Positions 1-5,310 of a DNA stretch of 5,310 nt are shown here, piece by piece. Within the stretch, counting starts at the first letter, position 1. The number at the start of each line of letters is the position of its first letter. The DNA lies in contig JAHFRR010000100.1 in NCBI GenBank assembly GCA_023266165.1, forward strand, positions 1 to 5,310. The letters run 5' to 3'. This DNA comes from Thiotrichales bacterium. Lineage in GTDB: Bacteria > Pseudomonadota > Gammaproteobacteria > Francisellales > CACEW01. The notes under the pieces were generated by a model, which was given only the letters and a program-made list of their open reading frames with translations, did not search any database and was not told where the DNA came from. Made by a program: the position numbers and the translations under genes.

Positions 1-1
1 T

Positions 2-109
2 AAAAAATATAACTCTTACAGACCCCACCAAGCCCTCGACGGACTCACCCCAATGCAGTATATTCATCACTACCAATTGGAGGCTTCTCAAAAGTCTCAA
101 AATACCTGA
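2..109 (+). CDS. IS3-like transposase, C-terminal end only (cut by window edge)
   Basis: The frame read from base 2 is open to a TGA at 107-109 and gives 35 residues. They contain YNSYRPHQALDGLTPMQYI, the typical end of the integrase core (rve) domain in IS3-family OrfB and related transposases: a Y-N-x-x-R-P-H-x-x-L core followed by G-L-T-P-x-x-Y. In the family this domain carries a DDE triad that cuts and joins DNA ends; all three acidic residues lie upstream of the visible part. The gene enters from the left edge, so intact or remnant status cannot be judged here. It points toward mlaA, whose start lies 87 bases after this stop. Assignment to IS3 rather than IS481 or another rve-type family is likely but not certain from so short a piece. 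Confidence 0.8.
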   Translation, partial: KKYNSYRPHQALDGLTPMQYIHHYQLEASQKSQNT

Positions 110-123
110 ACCTATACAGTTCA
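107..123. repeat. Short dyad at the transposase stop, possible element end
   Basis: TGAAC (107-111) and GTTCA (119-123) form a 5-base inverted repeat around a 7-base loop, and the first arm contains the transposase stop codon. Many IS3-family elements begin with TG and end with CA, so an inner boundary near 123 is conceivable. The left end of the element is outside the window, so no terminal-repeat comparison is possible. It could also be chance. Confidence 0.2.
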
Positions 124-196
124 CCCAATTCCCCTTTTTTAAGATTGATGATAAGCTGTCGGCTGTCATCGTGAGTTTAGAGGTGAGGGTGTGTAG
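110..196 (+). promoter_or_regulatory. Leader region between transposase and mlaA, probable site of the operon promoter
   Basis: This 87-base stretch has no coding frame I can support. As the only non-coding DNA before five packed genes, it is where an operon promoter would be expected, unless transcription reads in from the mobile element. I see no good sigma-70 pair. TTCACC (120-125) is a weak -35 match, and GATAAG (150-155) a weak -10 match, but they are 24 bases apart. A run of six T lies at 135-140. An imperfect hairpin is possible between GATGA (147-151) and TCATC (166-170), with AGC/GCT inside it. Nothing here decides how the operon is controlled. Confidence 0.25.
185..189 (+). promoter_or_regulatory. 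Ribosome binding site of mlaA
   Basis: GAGGG ends 7 bases before the GTG at 197, a normal Shine-Dalgarno distance. A second GAGG lies at 180-183. The in-frame TAG at 194-196 touches the GTG, so no earlier in-frame start is possible. The next candidate, ATG 218, has no comparable site and would remove the basic N-terminus of the signal peptide. Confidence 0.7.
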
Positions 197-988
197 GTGC
201 AAAAAATCAAAACCGGGATGAGTTTGGGTGTGCTATGCGTTGTGATATCTGTGTTGTCAGGGTGTGCGACTACCCCTAAAAATCCCGCTGACCCCTATGA
301 AGGTTACAACCGCAAGATGTTTGCCTTTAACCAAGGGCTGTATACGCTAGGGGATCCTCTGCTGACGGGATATCGAAAAGCAATGCCAGATGTGGTGCAG
401 ACAGGAATTCGTAATGTGGTGAGCAACGTGGGGATGGTACCCACCATTGGCGATGATCTTTTGCAAGCGAACTTCCGGTGGGCGGGGGATGACACGCTGC
501 GCTTCTTGCTCAATACGACGTTGGGATGCCTAGGGTTATTTGATGTGGCCTCGCATGTGGGGCTGTATGCCCGCCAGCAATCGTTTGGCTTGACGCTGGA
601 GCGCTGGAGTGATGAGCCCACGCCTTACATTATTCTCCCGATTTTTGGGCCTTCGACGGGGTCTAACATGCTTGGGTTGTTCCCCGATTATTTGATGTCA
701 CCCATCACGTATACCTCCGGTTCTGTCTATTGGCCCTATCAAGCGCTCTCGCAAACCCAGAGAGCCTCGGATGTATTGCCCCAGTACGAGATTTTGACGC
801 AAACCGCGATCGACCCTTATGTGGCGGTGCGTACCGCGTATTTGCAAAACCAGGCGCTGCAGATCTGGCAGGTCAAGCACGAGAATCTGCCTGTCAGTGA
901 TGCTCCCATGATGCAATCTTCAGAGGCTAACCCTGATCTGATCCCTGGAGATGATGTGATCCCAGGTGAGGGAGGGGTGAGCTCATGA
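197..988 (+). CDS. mlaA: MlaA (VacJ) family outer-membrane phospholipid-trafficking lipoprotein
   Basis: MlaA proteins sit in the outer membrane with a porin. They remove misplaced phospholipid from its outer leaflet and pass it to the periplasmic carrier MlaC for return to the inner membrane. The 263-residue protein starts with a lipoprotein signal: K3 and K5, a hydrophobic stretch at about 7-20, and lipobox LSGC with C23 as the lipidated cysteine. Residue 24 is Ala, not the Asp associated with inner-membrane retention. The family domain follows: DPYEGYNRKMFAFN (32-45), NVVSNVGMVPTIGDDLLQ (73-90), a RFLLNTTLGCLGLFDVA block (102-118), FGLTLERW (130-137), and PYIILPIFGPST (143-154). Length is close to E. 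coli MlaA (about 250). Where many homologues have a glycine-rich WGV..GPY, this one reads WSDEPTPY. The acidic tail repeats a D-x-I-P-G-[DE] unit. No other mla gene is visible. The GTG start is set by the adjoining upstream stop and the ribosome binding site. Confidence 0.92.
   Translation: MQKIKTGMSLGVLCVVISVLSGCATTPKNPADPYEGYNRKMFAFNQGLYTLGDPLLTGYRKAMPDVVQTGIRNVVSNVGMVPTIGDDLLQANFRWAGDDTLRFLLNTTLGCLGLFDVASHVGLYARQQSFGLTLERWSDEPTPYIILPIFGPSTGSNMLGLFPDYLMSPITYTSGSVYWPYQALSQTQRASDVLPQYEILTQTAIDPYVAVRTAYLQNQALQIWQVKHENLPVSDAPMMQSSEANPDLIPGDDVIPGEGGVSS
971..977 (+). promoter_or_regulatory. Ribosome binding site of tgt, inside the mlaA end
   Basis: GGAGGGG lies 7 bases before the tgt ATG (985) and within the last codons of mlaA. 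Together with the ATGA overlap it fits a translationally coupled pair, in which ribosomes ending mlaA can start tgt at once. The purine-rich site also explains the Gly-Glu-Gly-Gly residues at the MlaA end. Confidence 0.7.
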
Positions 989-2118
989 AGTTCAAGCAAT
1001 CACACCAAGTAGGTCGTGCGCGACGCGGCGAGTTACGCTTTGTGCGTGGCGCTATTCAAACGCCCGTTTTTATGCCTGTTGGAACGTATGGAACGGTCAA
1101 AGGGGTCACACCTGAGGAGTTAAAGGCTTTAGGCGCTGAGATTATTCTGGGGAATACGTTTCACTTGATGTTGCGACCTGGAACTGAGATTATTTCACGC
1201 CTAGGGGATCTGCATGGCTTTATGCATTGGGAAAAACCCATTCTGACAGACTCGGGAGGGTTTCAGGTATTTAGTTTGGGGGAGCTTCGCAAGATCACGG
1301 AAGAGGGCGTTCATTTTAGATCGCCTGTTAATGGCAAGAAGATTTTTTTAAGCCCTGAAAAATCCATGGAAGTCCAGCGTGCTTTGGGTTCTGATATTGT
1401 GATGATCTTAGATGAATGTACGCCTTATCCCGCCAGTGTAGAAGAGGCTGAGCGTTCGATGCAGATGTCTCTGCGTTGGGCCGGACGTTGTAAAACAGCG
1501 CATCAGGGGAACCCGAATGCGCTCTTTGGGATTGTCCAAGGCGGCATGTACTCGCATCTGCGCGAGCGCTCTGTAGAAGGCCTGAAGGCAATTGGCTTTG
1601 ATGGCTATGCCATCGGTGGGCTTTCTGTGGGAGAGCCCAAAGAGATGATGCATCAGATGCTCTGGGATACGACGCCATTGCTGCCTGTAGAGGCACCCCG
1701 TTATTTGATGGGGGTGGGTAAACCGGAGGATCTGGTGACGGGTGTTTGTCTGGGGATCGATATGTTCGATTGCGTGATGCCCACCCGCAACGCGCGCAAT
1801 AGCCATTTGTTTACCTCGCACGGGGTGATGAAGTTGCGCAACAGCCAATACAAATCAGACCCCAAACCCATCGACGAGTCTTGTCAATGCTATACGTGCC
1901 AGCATTATTCACGGGCGTATCTGCACCATCTGGATCGTTGCTCTGAGATGCTAGGCCCGAGGCTTAACACCATCCATAATTTATTTTTTTATCAAAACCT
2001 CATGAAAGATTTGCGAAATGCGATAGAAAAGGGTACATTGCTCACGTTTGTCTTAGCCTTCTTTGACAATCTGAAGCAGGAAGTTCCTGCATATGTTTTA
2101 CAAGCATTAGGAGAATAA
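985..2118 (+). CDS. tgt: Queuine tRNA-guanine transglycosylase (bacterial Tgt)
   Basis: Tgt swaps guanine 34 in the GUN anticodons of tRNA-Asp, -Asn, -His and -Tyr for preQ1, the committed step toward queuosine. The 377 residues match E. coli Tgt in length (375) and collinearity. Visible active-site elements are TDSGGFQVFSL with D89, ILDECTPYP with D143 for base recognition, FGIVQGG (181-187), the GGLSVGEP segment (211-218), and GIDMFDCVMPTR (257-268), where D262 is the expected nucleophile. The zinc site is complete: C300, C302, C305 and H331. No truncation or odd residue is seen. The ATG overlaps the mlaA stop, and yajC begins four bases after the tgt stop. QueA, which adds the next group to preQ1-tRNA and is often encoded just upstream, is not present in the window. 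Confidence 0.97.
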   Translation: MKFKQSHQVGRARRGELRFVRGAIQTPVFMPVGTYGTVKGVTPEELKALGAEIILGNTFHLMLRPGTEIISRLGDLHGFMHWEKPILTDSGGFQVFSLGELRKITEEGVHFRSPVNGKKIFLSPEKSMEVQRALGSDIVMILDECTPYPASVEEAERSMQMSLRWAGRCKTAHQGNPNALFGIVQGGMYSHLRERSVEGLKAIGFDGYAIGGLSVGEPKEMMHQMLWDTTPLLPVEAPRYLMGVGKPEDLVTGVCLGIDMFDCVMPTRNARNSHLFTSHGVMKLRNSQYKSDPKPIDESCQCYTCQHYSRAYLHHLDRCSEMLGPRLNTIHNLFFYQNLMKDLRNAIEKGTLLTFVLAFFDNLKQEVPAYVLQALGE

Positions 2119-2122
2119 TGGT

Positions 2123-2506
2123 ATGAAATCTTCAAAAATCTCAAATAGAGTCAAGGGTTTGATCGCAAGCGTGTTGGCGCTGGGGTCGCTTTCGAAAATG
2201 GCTTTTGCCGGTGTGATAGTTCCTCCAGAATCCTCAGGGCCGAACTATCAAATGCTGATTTTGTTGGTCGTCTTTATTGGTATTTTCTACTTTTTCATGA
2301 TTCGCCCACAAATGAAGCGTCAAAAAGAGCATCGCAATTTGCTTTCCAGCTTGAGCAAAGGAGATGAAGTCGTGACGACAGGCGGTGTGTATGGCGTGAT
2401 TGAGAGTGTGAATGATGCCAAAGTTGAGCTGCGTGTGGCAGAGGGCGTGGTGATGAAGTTCCAGAAGCAAGCCATTGGAAATGTGTTGCCGAAGGGATCG
2501 ATTTAG
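2123..2506 (+). CDS. yajC: YajC, Sec translocon accessory subunit
   Basis: YajC is a small inner-membrane protein that associates with SecD and SecF and, through them, with SecYEG. The 127 residues carry the family signature: a membrane segment at about 43-60, directly followed by RPQMKRQKEH (61-70) and the cytoplasmic GDEVVTTGGVYGVI block (80-93), ending in VLPKGSI. E. coli YajC is about 110 residues. The extra length here is N-terminal: a basic start (K2, K5, R9, K11), a hydrophobic stretch at 12-29 ending in AFA, then a Pro/Ser linker, which resembles a cleavable signal peptide. AGGAG (2109-2113) lies 9 bases before the ATG. The ATG at 2118 runs into a stop after two codons, so 2123 is the start. 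The gene is followed by a repeat-bearing gap, then secD. Confidence 0.95.
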   Translation: MKSSKISNRVKGLIASVLALGSLSKMAFAGVIVPPESSGPNYQMLILLVVFIGIFYFFMIRPQMKRQKEHRNLLSSLSKGDEVVTTGGVYGVIESVNDAKVELRVAEGVVMKFQKQAIGNVLPKGSI

Positions 2507-2513
2507 GTTTTTA

Positions 2514-2550
2514 CCCCTCTCCCTGAGCATCGAACGCAAGGGGAGAGGGG
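2514..2550. repeat. Palindromic intergenic repeat, unit 1
   Basis: CCCCTCTCCC (2514-2523) and GGGAGAGGGG (2541-2550) are perfect 10-base inverted arms around a 17-base loop. As RNA they could form a strong stem within the yajC-secD message. No T-run follows the right arm, so it does not look like an intrinsic terminator. The reverse complement of this unit aligns without gaps to unit 2 (2584-2620), including a shared 16-base left end. Confidence 0.85.
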
Positions 2551-2583
2551 ATATTAGGAAAAAGCTCTGCCCCTCCTTCTTTT
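2551..2583. other. Spacer between the two palindromic units
   Basis: Thirty-three bases with no gene. The left part is A-rich. The right part is pyrimidine-rich, with CCCCTCC (2570-2576) and a T-rich end just before unit 2. The C-rich piece may be a decayed third arm, but the match is too short to claim. Confidence 0.4.
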
Positions 2584-2620
2584 CCCCTCTCCCCTTGCGG
2601 GAGAGGGTTAGGGAGAGGGG
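2584..2620. repeat. Palindromic intergenic repeat, unit 2, inverted relative to unit 1
   Basis: CCCCTCTCCC (2584-2593) can pair with GGGAGAGGGG (2611-2620) over 10 bases with a 17-base loop, the same geometry as unit 1. Unlike unit 1 it has an internal third arm, GGGAGAGGG (2599-2607), which gives a tighter 9-base stem with the 5-base loop CTTGC. The two right arms compete for one left arm. The unit ends 21 bases before the secD ribosome binding site, so it does not cover it directly. Similar C/G-armed intergenic repeats are familiar in several gammaproteobacterial genomes; naming the family needs a search. Confidence 0.85.
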
Positions 2621-2641
2621 CCTCGTTTACAGAAACAAAAC

Positions 2642-2647
2642 AGGAGA
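2642..2647 (+). promoter_or_regulatory. Ribosome binding site of secD
   Basis: AGGAGA lies 6 bases before GTG 2654 and supports that codon as the start. The downstream in-frame GTG at 2681 has no such site. It allows independent entry of ribosomes after the structured repeat region. Confidence 0.75.
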
Positions 2648-2653
2648 CCTGGC

Positions 2654-4594
2654 GTGTTCAAGCCCAACAATGCAGCCCTCGTGAATCACAATGCGCCGTG
2701 GAAAGTGATTATGATTGGGCTTTTGGTGTTGATTGCGTTGATCTATGCCCTCCCCAACGTATTTGGCGAAAGCCTTGCTGTTCAGATTTCTCCGAAAAAC
2801 GGAAATCCCATCAGCCCAGCCAATATCAGCACCATTGAGCACACGCTCTCAGAAAACCATATTCCCTATTTTGGCCTGACTGCCAGCCCTTATACGGTTG
2901 AAATGCGCTTTCATCATAATTCTGATCAAATGCAAGCGCAAAATGTATTGCAGCAAGCCTTAGGGCATTCGTATTCTGTGGCGATTAACCTCGCACCTAA
3001 TACGCCCCATTGGCTCCAATCCTTAGGTGCAAGCCCCATGAAGCTTGGGCTTGATCTGCGCGGTGGCATGTATTTTTTACTGGATATTGACATGCAGTCT
3101 GTCTTGGACAACCGAATCTCCAATATGCAGCCTGAGATCACCCAGCTCTTGCGTACAGAGGATCTGCCTTGGGATAGCCTCAAAATGATGTCAGGGGAGG
3201 GGCTGGAGATCCAGCTGTTATCAGTGTCTGCAGCAATTCATGCCAAAGCTTTACTCACGCAAAAATTTCCAAGCTTAGTGGTCTCGCAAGATGCAGCGCA
3301 TCCGCAGATTTTGCATCTCACTTTAAATCCTGCTATCGCCAGCCAAGCCAAGCAATATGCCGTAGAGCAGACCGTGCAGGTCATGCGAAATCGCGTGAAT
3401 GCCTTGGGCGTCTCTGAGGCATCCGTTTCCAAACAGGGTTCCGATCAGGTGGTGATTGAGTTGCCTGGTTTGCAAGATGCTGCGCGCGCTAAAGCCATCA
3501 TCGGGGGTACGGCAACGTTGAAGGTCATGCTGGTGGATGATAACCCTTCCGATCAAAGCATGGCAGCCTCTGGCCAGATCCCTTATGGCACAGTGATTTT
3601 GCGGAATAAAACGGGCGAGCCTGTGCTTTTGCAAAATCAAATTATTATCACCGGGAATTCTGTCGTGGGTGCAGATGCCAGCTTTGACTCCCAAACCAAT
3701 CAGCCGGTGGTGAATGTCACGCTTTCAGGCCCTGAAGTCAGCCATTTTACAGCGGTCACCAGCGCCCATGTGGGACATCCGATGGCCATTGTCCTGGTTG
3801 ACCAGAGCTTTCACTCTGTGATGCATCAGGGCAAATCTGTGACGGTCACGCAAACACACCAAACTGTTGTGAGCGTTGCCACCATTGACAGTGCGCTGGG
3901 GAATAACTTTCAGATCACCGGGATTGGCAATTATCGGATGGCTCAGGATTTGGCGTTGACCATCAGATCCGGCTCGCTCCCTGCACCCGTTCAGGTTGTT
4001 GAAGAGCAGACGATTGGGCCGACCTTAGGCGCTCAAAATATTCATACGGGTACGATCTCGATTTTTGTCGCCATGATTTTGGTAATGCTCTTTATTTTAT
4101 TTTACTATCGATTCTTTGGATTGATCGCCAATATTGCCTTGATGTTAAACCTAATTTTTATTATCGCCGTGATGTCTTTGATCCCAGGTGCAACCCTCTC
4201 CCTTCCAGGGATTGCGGGGATTGTCCTGAATGTGGGTATGGCCATTGATGCGAACGTTCTGATCTTTGAGCGGATTCGAGAAGAGCTGAAAAATGGCGTG
4301 ACACCCCAAGTTGCGATTCACGCAGGGTATGCCCGCGCCTTCAGCACCATCGTGGACTCGAACATGACAACCCTGATCGTTGCAGTGATTTTATTTGCGA
4401 TAGGTACGGGGTCTGTTCAAGGCTTTGCTGTCACCTTGATGATTGGAATTATCACGTCGATGTTTACCTCCATTGTCGTCACGCGAACCTTTGTCAATGC
4501 CTTCTACGGCCAGCGTCGTGTCAAATCACTGTCGATTGGGATTCGCGTGCAAGAAAAAAATAATAAAGAAAATAAAGAGAAGGGTGGCGTATAA
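2654..4594 (+). CDS. secD: Protein translocase subunit SecD
   Basis: SecD pairs with SecF in the inner membrane and uses the proton-motive force to pull exported proteins through SecYEG from the periplasmic side. The 646 residues (E. coli 615) show the full plan: a first membrane helix at about 18-37 ending in YALPNVFGE; a large periplasmic P1 region starting with LGLDLRGGMYFLLD (131-144), with VMRNRVNALGVSE (243-255), VVIELPGLQD (266-275) and the GGTATLKVML strand (284-293); then SGSLPAPVQVVEEQTIGPTLG (439-459) leading to five C-terminal helices. GMAIDANVLIFERIRE (528-543) holds the conserved Asp of the proton path, D532. The AFSTIVDSNMTTL and GFAVTLMIGIITSMFTSIV blocks (562-608) complete the domain. 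About 14 extra N-terminal residues precede the PWK that aligns with the E. coli start region. The tail (633-646) is Lys/Asn/Glu-rich and A-rich in DNA. secF starts one base after the stop. Confidence 0.97.
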   Translation: MFKPNNAALVNHNAPWKVIMIGLLVLIALIYALPNVFGESLAVQISPKNGNPISPANISTIEHTLSENHIPYFGLTASPYTVEMRFHHNSDQMQAQNVLQQALGHSYSVAINLAPNTPHWLQSLGASPMKLGLDLRGGMYFLLDIDMQSVLDNRISNMQPEITQLLRTEDLPWDSLKMMSGEGLEIQLLSVSAAIHAKALLTQKFPSLVVSQDAAHPQILHLTLNPAIASQAKQYAVEQTVQVMRNRVNALGVSEASVSKQGSDQVVIELPGLQDAARAKAIIGGTATLKVMLVDDNPSDQSMAASGQIPYGTVILRNKTGEPVLLQNQIIITGNSVVGADASFDSQTNQPVVNVTLSGPEVSHFTAVTSAHVGHPMAIVLVDQSFHSVMHQGKSVTVTQTHQTVVSVATIDSALGNNFQITGIGNYRMAQDLALTIRSGSLPAPVQVVEEQTIGPTLGAQNIHTGTISIFVAMILVMLFILFYYRFFGLIANIALMLNLIFIIAVMSLIPGATLSLPGIAGIVLNVGMAIDANVLIFERIREELKNGVTPQVAIHAGYARAFSTIVDSNMTTLIVAVILFAIGTGSVQGFAVTLMIGIITSMFTSIVVTRTFVNAFYGQRRVKSLSIGIRVQEKNNKENKEKGGV

Positions 4595-4595
4595 A
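4554..4595 (+). other. A-rich secD/secF junction with secF frame open upstream
   Basis: A run of seven A (4554-4560) and a purine-rich stretch lie at the end of secD. The secF frame (+1 relative to secD) has no stop from its ATG at 4596 back through this run and further into secD. A +1 shift on the A-run would therefore join SecD to SecF with a short Lys/Ile/Arg linker, whereas a -1 shift meets TAA at 4561-4563. The same stretch supplies AGAAGGG (about 4578-4584) as the likely secF ribosome binding site, which is the ordinary explanation. Confidence 0.3.
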
Positions 4596-5310
4596 ATGGA
4601 GTTTTTTAAGCGTAAAACCCATGTTGACTTTTTAGGAATTCGTCGCTGGACAGCCTTGTTTTCTTGTCTTCTTGTCGCGTTATCTTTGCTGTCTATGATG
4701 ACTCGAGGGATCAACTGGGGATTGGATTTCACGGGGGGTTACCAAATCCAGGCCCATTACCTTGAGGTGAAACCGAATCTCAATGCGATCCGCACAGGGT
4801 TGAATCAAGTGGGGGTGCCACACGCAGAAGTTGTCACGTTTGGCAATCCTCAGGATGTCATGATCCGCATGGCGCCCAAGGCATTTATGAGCACGCAAGT
4901 GTTTTCAAATACCCATAGCAGCGCGCAAGAAGCGTTAAAAGCCCTGGTGGCAAAGTCTTTGGGCCCTGATGCTCAGATTGTCAGTGTGAGTTATACAGGG
5001 CCTCAAGTGGGGGCGTCTTTGGCGCAGAAGGGCCTTTTGGCGATGCTGGTGGCCGTATTGGCAACGATGCTTTATATTGCCCTGCGATTTGAAATGCGCT
5101 TTGCCTTAAGCGCTGCTGTGGCTTTGGCGCATGATCCCATCGTCATTATGGGCATTTTTTCTTTCTTTCAGATCAGCTTTAATCTTACGGCGCTTGCCGC
5201 GGTCTTGGCGATCATTGGGTACTCGCTGAATGATACCGTGGTGATCTATGACCGAATCCGAGAAAACTTTCGCAAGATGCGCAAGTCTACCGTGATTGAA
5301 GTGGTCAATC
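4596..5310 (+). CDS. secF: Protein translocase subunit SecF (3' end beyond window)
   Basis: SecF is the partner of SecD in the proton-driven export complex. The 238 visible codons cover roughly three quarters of a typical SecF (about 320 residues). A first membrane helix at about 17-35 is followed by GINWGLDFTGGYQI (38-51), the conserved start of the P4 periplasmic domain. VSYTGPQVGASLAQKG (131-146) leads into helices at about 147-163, 169-191 and 196-213. The conserved HD pair in LAHDPIVIMG (177-186) and GYSLNDTVVIYDRIRENFRK (208-227) are present, and D213 matches the essential Asp of E. coli SecF in position. P181 replaces the hydrophobic residue usual after HD. The ATG at 4596 sits one base after the secD stop with AGAAGGG upstream. 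The frame runs off the right edge without a stop. Confidence 0.96.
   Translation, partial: MEFFKRKTHVDFLGIRRWTALFSCLLVALSLLSMMTRGINWGLDFTGGYQIQAHYLEVKPNLNAIRTGLNQVGVPHAEVVTFGNPQDVMIRMAPKAFMSTQVFSNTHSSAQEALKALVAKSLGPDAQIVSVSYTGPQVGASLAQKGLLAMLVAVLATMLYIALRFEMRFALSAAVALAHDPIVIMGIFSFFQISFNLTALAAVLAIIGYSLNDTVVIYDRIRENFRKMRKSTVIEVVN

Noticed and set aside
72..140. Terminator after the transposase, from AATTGG (75-80) pairing with CCAATT (125-130) before a T-run
   Set aside because: The arms are only six bases and 44 bases apart, and the T-run is separated from the stem by four C. Too weak to call.
147..160. A 14-base stretch resembling the tet promoter region of common cloning plasmids
   Set aside because: The match, recalled from memory, is short and the flanks differ. 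I treat it as coincidence rather than vector carry-over.
218..220. ATG as an alternative mlaA start
   Set aside because: It has no good ribosome binding site and would remove the lysines before the hydrophobic core of the lipoprotein signal. GTG 197 has both.
1408..1848. A 146-codon frame on the minus strand inside tgt, with a 122-codon one overlapping it
   Set aside because: Both lie wholly opposite the conserved tgt coding sequence, show no recognisable domain, and have a composition expected of antisense shadows.
2118..2120. ATG overlapping the tgt stop as the yajC start
   Set aside because: This frame reads ATG GTA TGA and stops at once. The yajC frame begins at 2123.
2514..2620. Intrinsic terminator between yajC and secD
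   Set aside because: The stems are strong, but no T-run follows either right arm on the + strand, and no T-run follows the stems on the minus strand. Termination here would also cut off secDF.
2514..2620. CRISPR array
   Set aside because: There are only two units, in opposite orientation, with one spacer and no cas gene. The layout fits palindromic intergenic repeats.
3323..3694. A 123-codon minus-strand frame inside secD
   Set aside because: It lies opposite the SecD P1 coding region with no family resemblance and no plausible ribosome binding context.

Overview
The window looks like chromosomal DNA of a gammaproteobacterium of medium GC content. The placement rests on protein similarity judged by eye, the tgt-yajC-secD-secF gene order, and a C/G-rich palindromic intergenic repeat of a kind common in gammaproteobacteria. 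A Legionella/Coxiella-type relative is a reasonable guess, but the window does not prove it.

Layout, all genes on the + strand. Positions 2-109 hold the last 35 codons and stop of a transposase with an integrase (rve) core, probably IS3-like, cut by the left window edge. Positions 110-196 are a short leader with no gene. mlaA (197-988, GTG start) encodes an outer-membrane lipoprotein of phospholipid trafficking. It overlaps tgt (985-2118, queuosine tRNA-guanine transglycosylase) by an ATGA. Four bases after tgt comes yajC (2123-2506). A 147-base gap follows, holding two 37-base C/G-armed palindromic repeats in opposite orientation (2514-2550 and 2584-2620). Then come secD (2654-4594, GTG start) and, one base after its stop, secF (4596 to beyond the right edge; 238 codons visible).

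The five genes are packed like one transcription unit. YajC, SecD and SecF form the accessory membrane complex that uses the proton-motive force to help SecYEG finish protein export. MlaA is itself an exported lipoprotein, so it is a client of the same route. Tgt is the usual genomic neighbour of yajC-secDF without a known mechanistic link. queA, often found just before tgt, is absent here and mlaA sits in its place.

The core genes are conventional, and their catalytic or conserved residues are intact (Tgt D89, D262 and zinc ligands; SecD DLRGG and D532; SecF D213). The parts worth a second look are the paired repeats inside the operon, the mobile-element end directly upstream of it, a signal-peptide-like extension on YajC, and an A-rich secD/secF junction where the secF frame stays open back into secD. 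I did not find a clearly new biological system.
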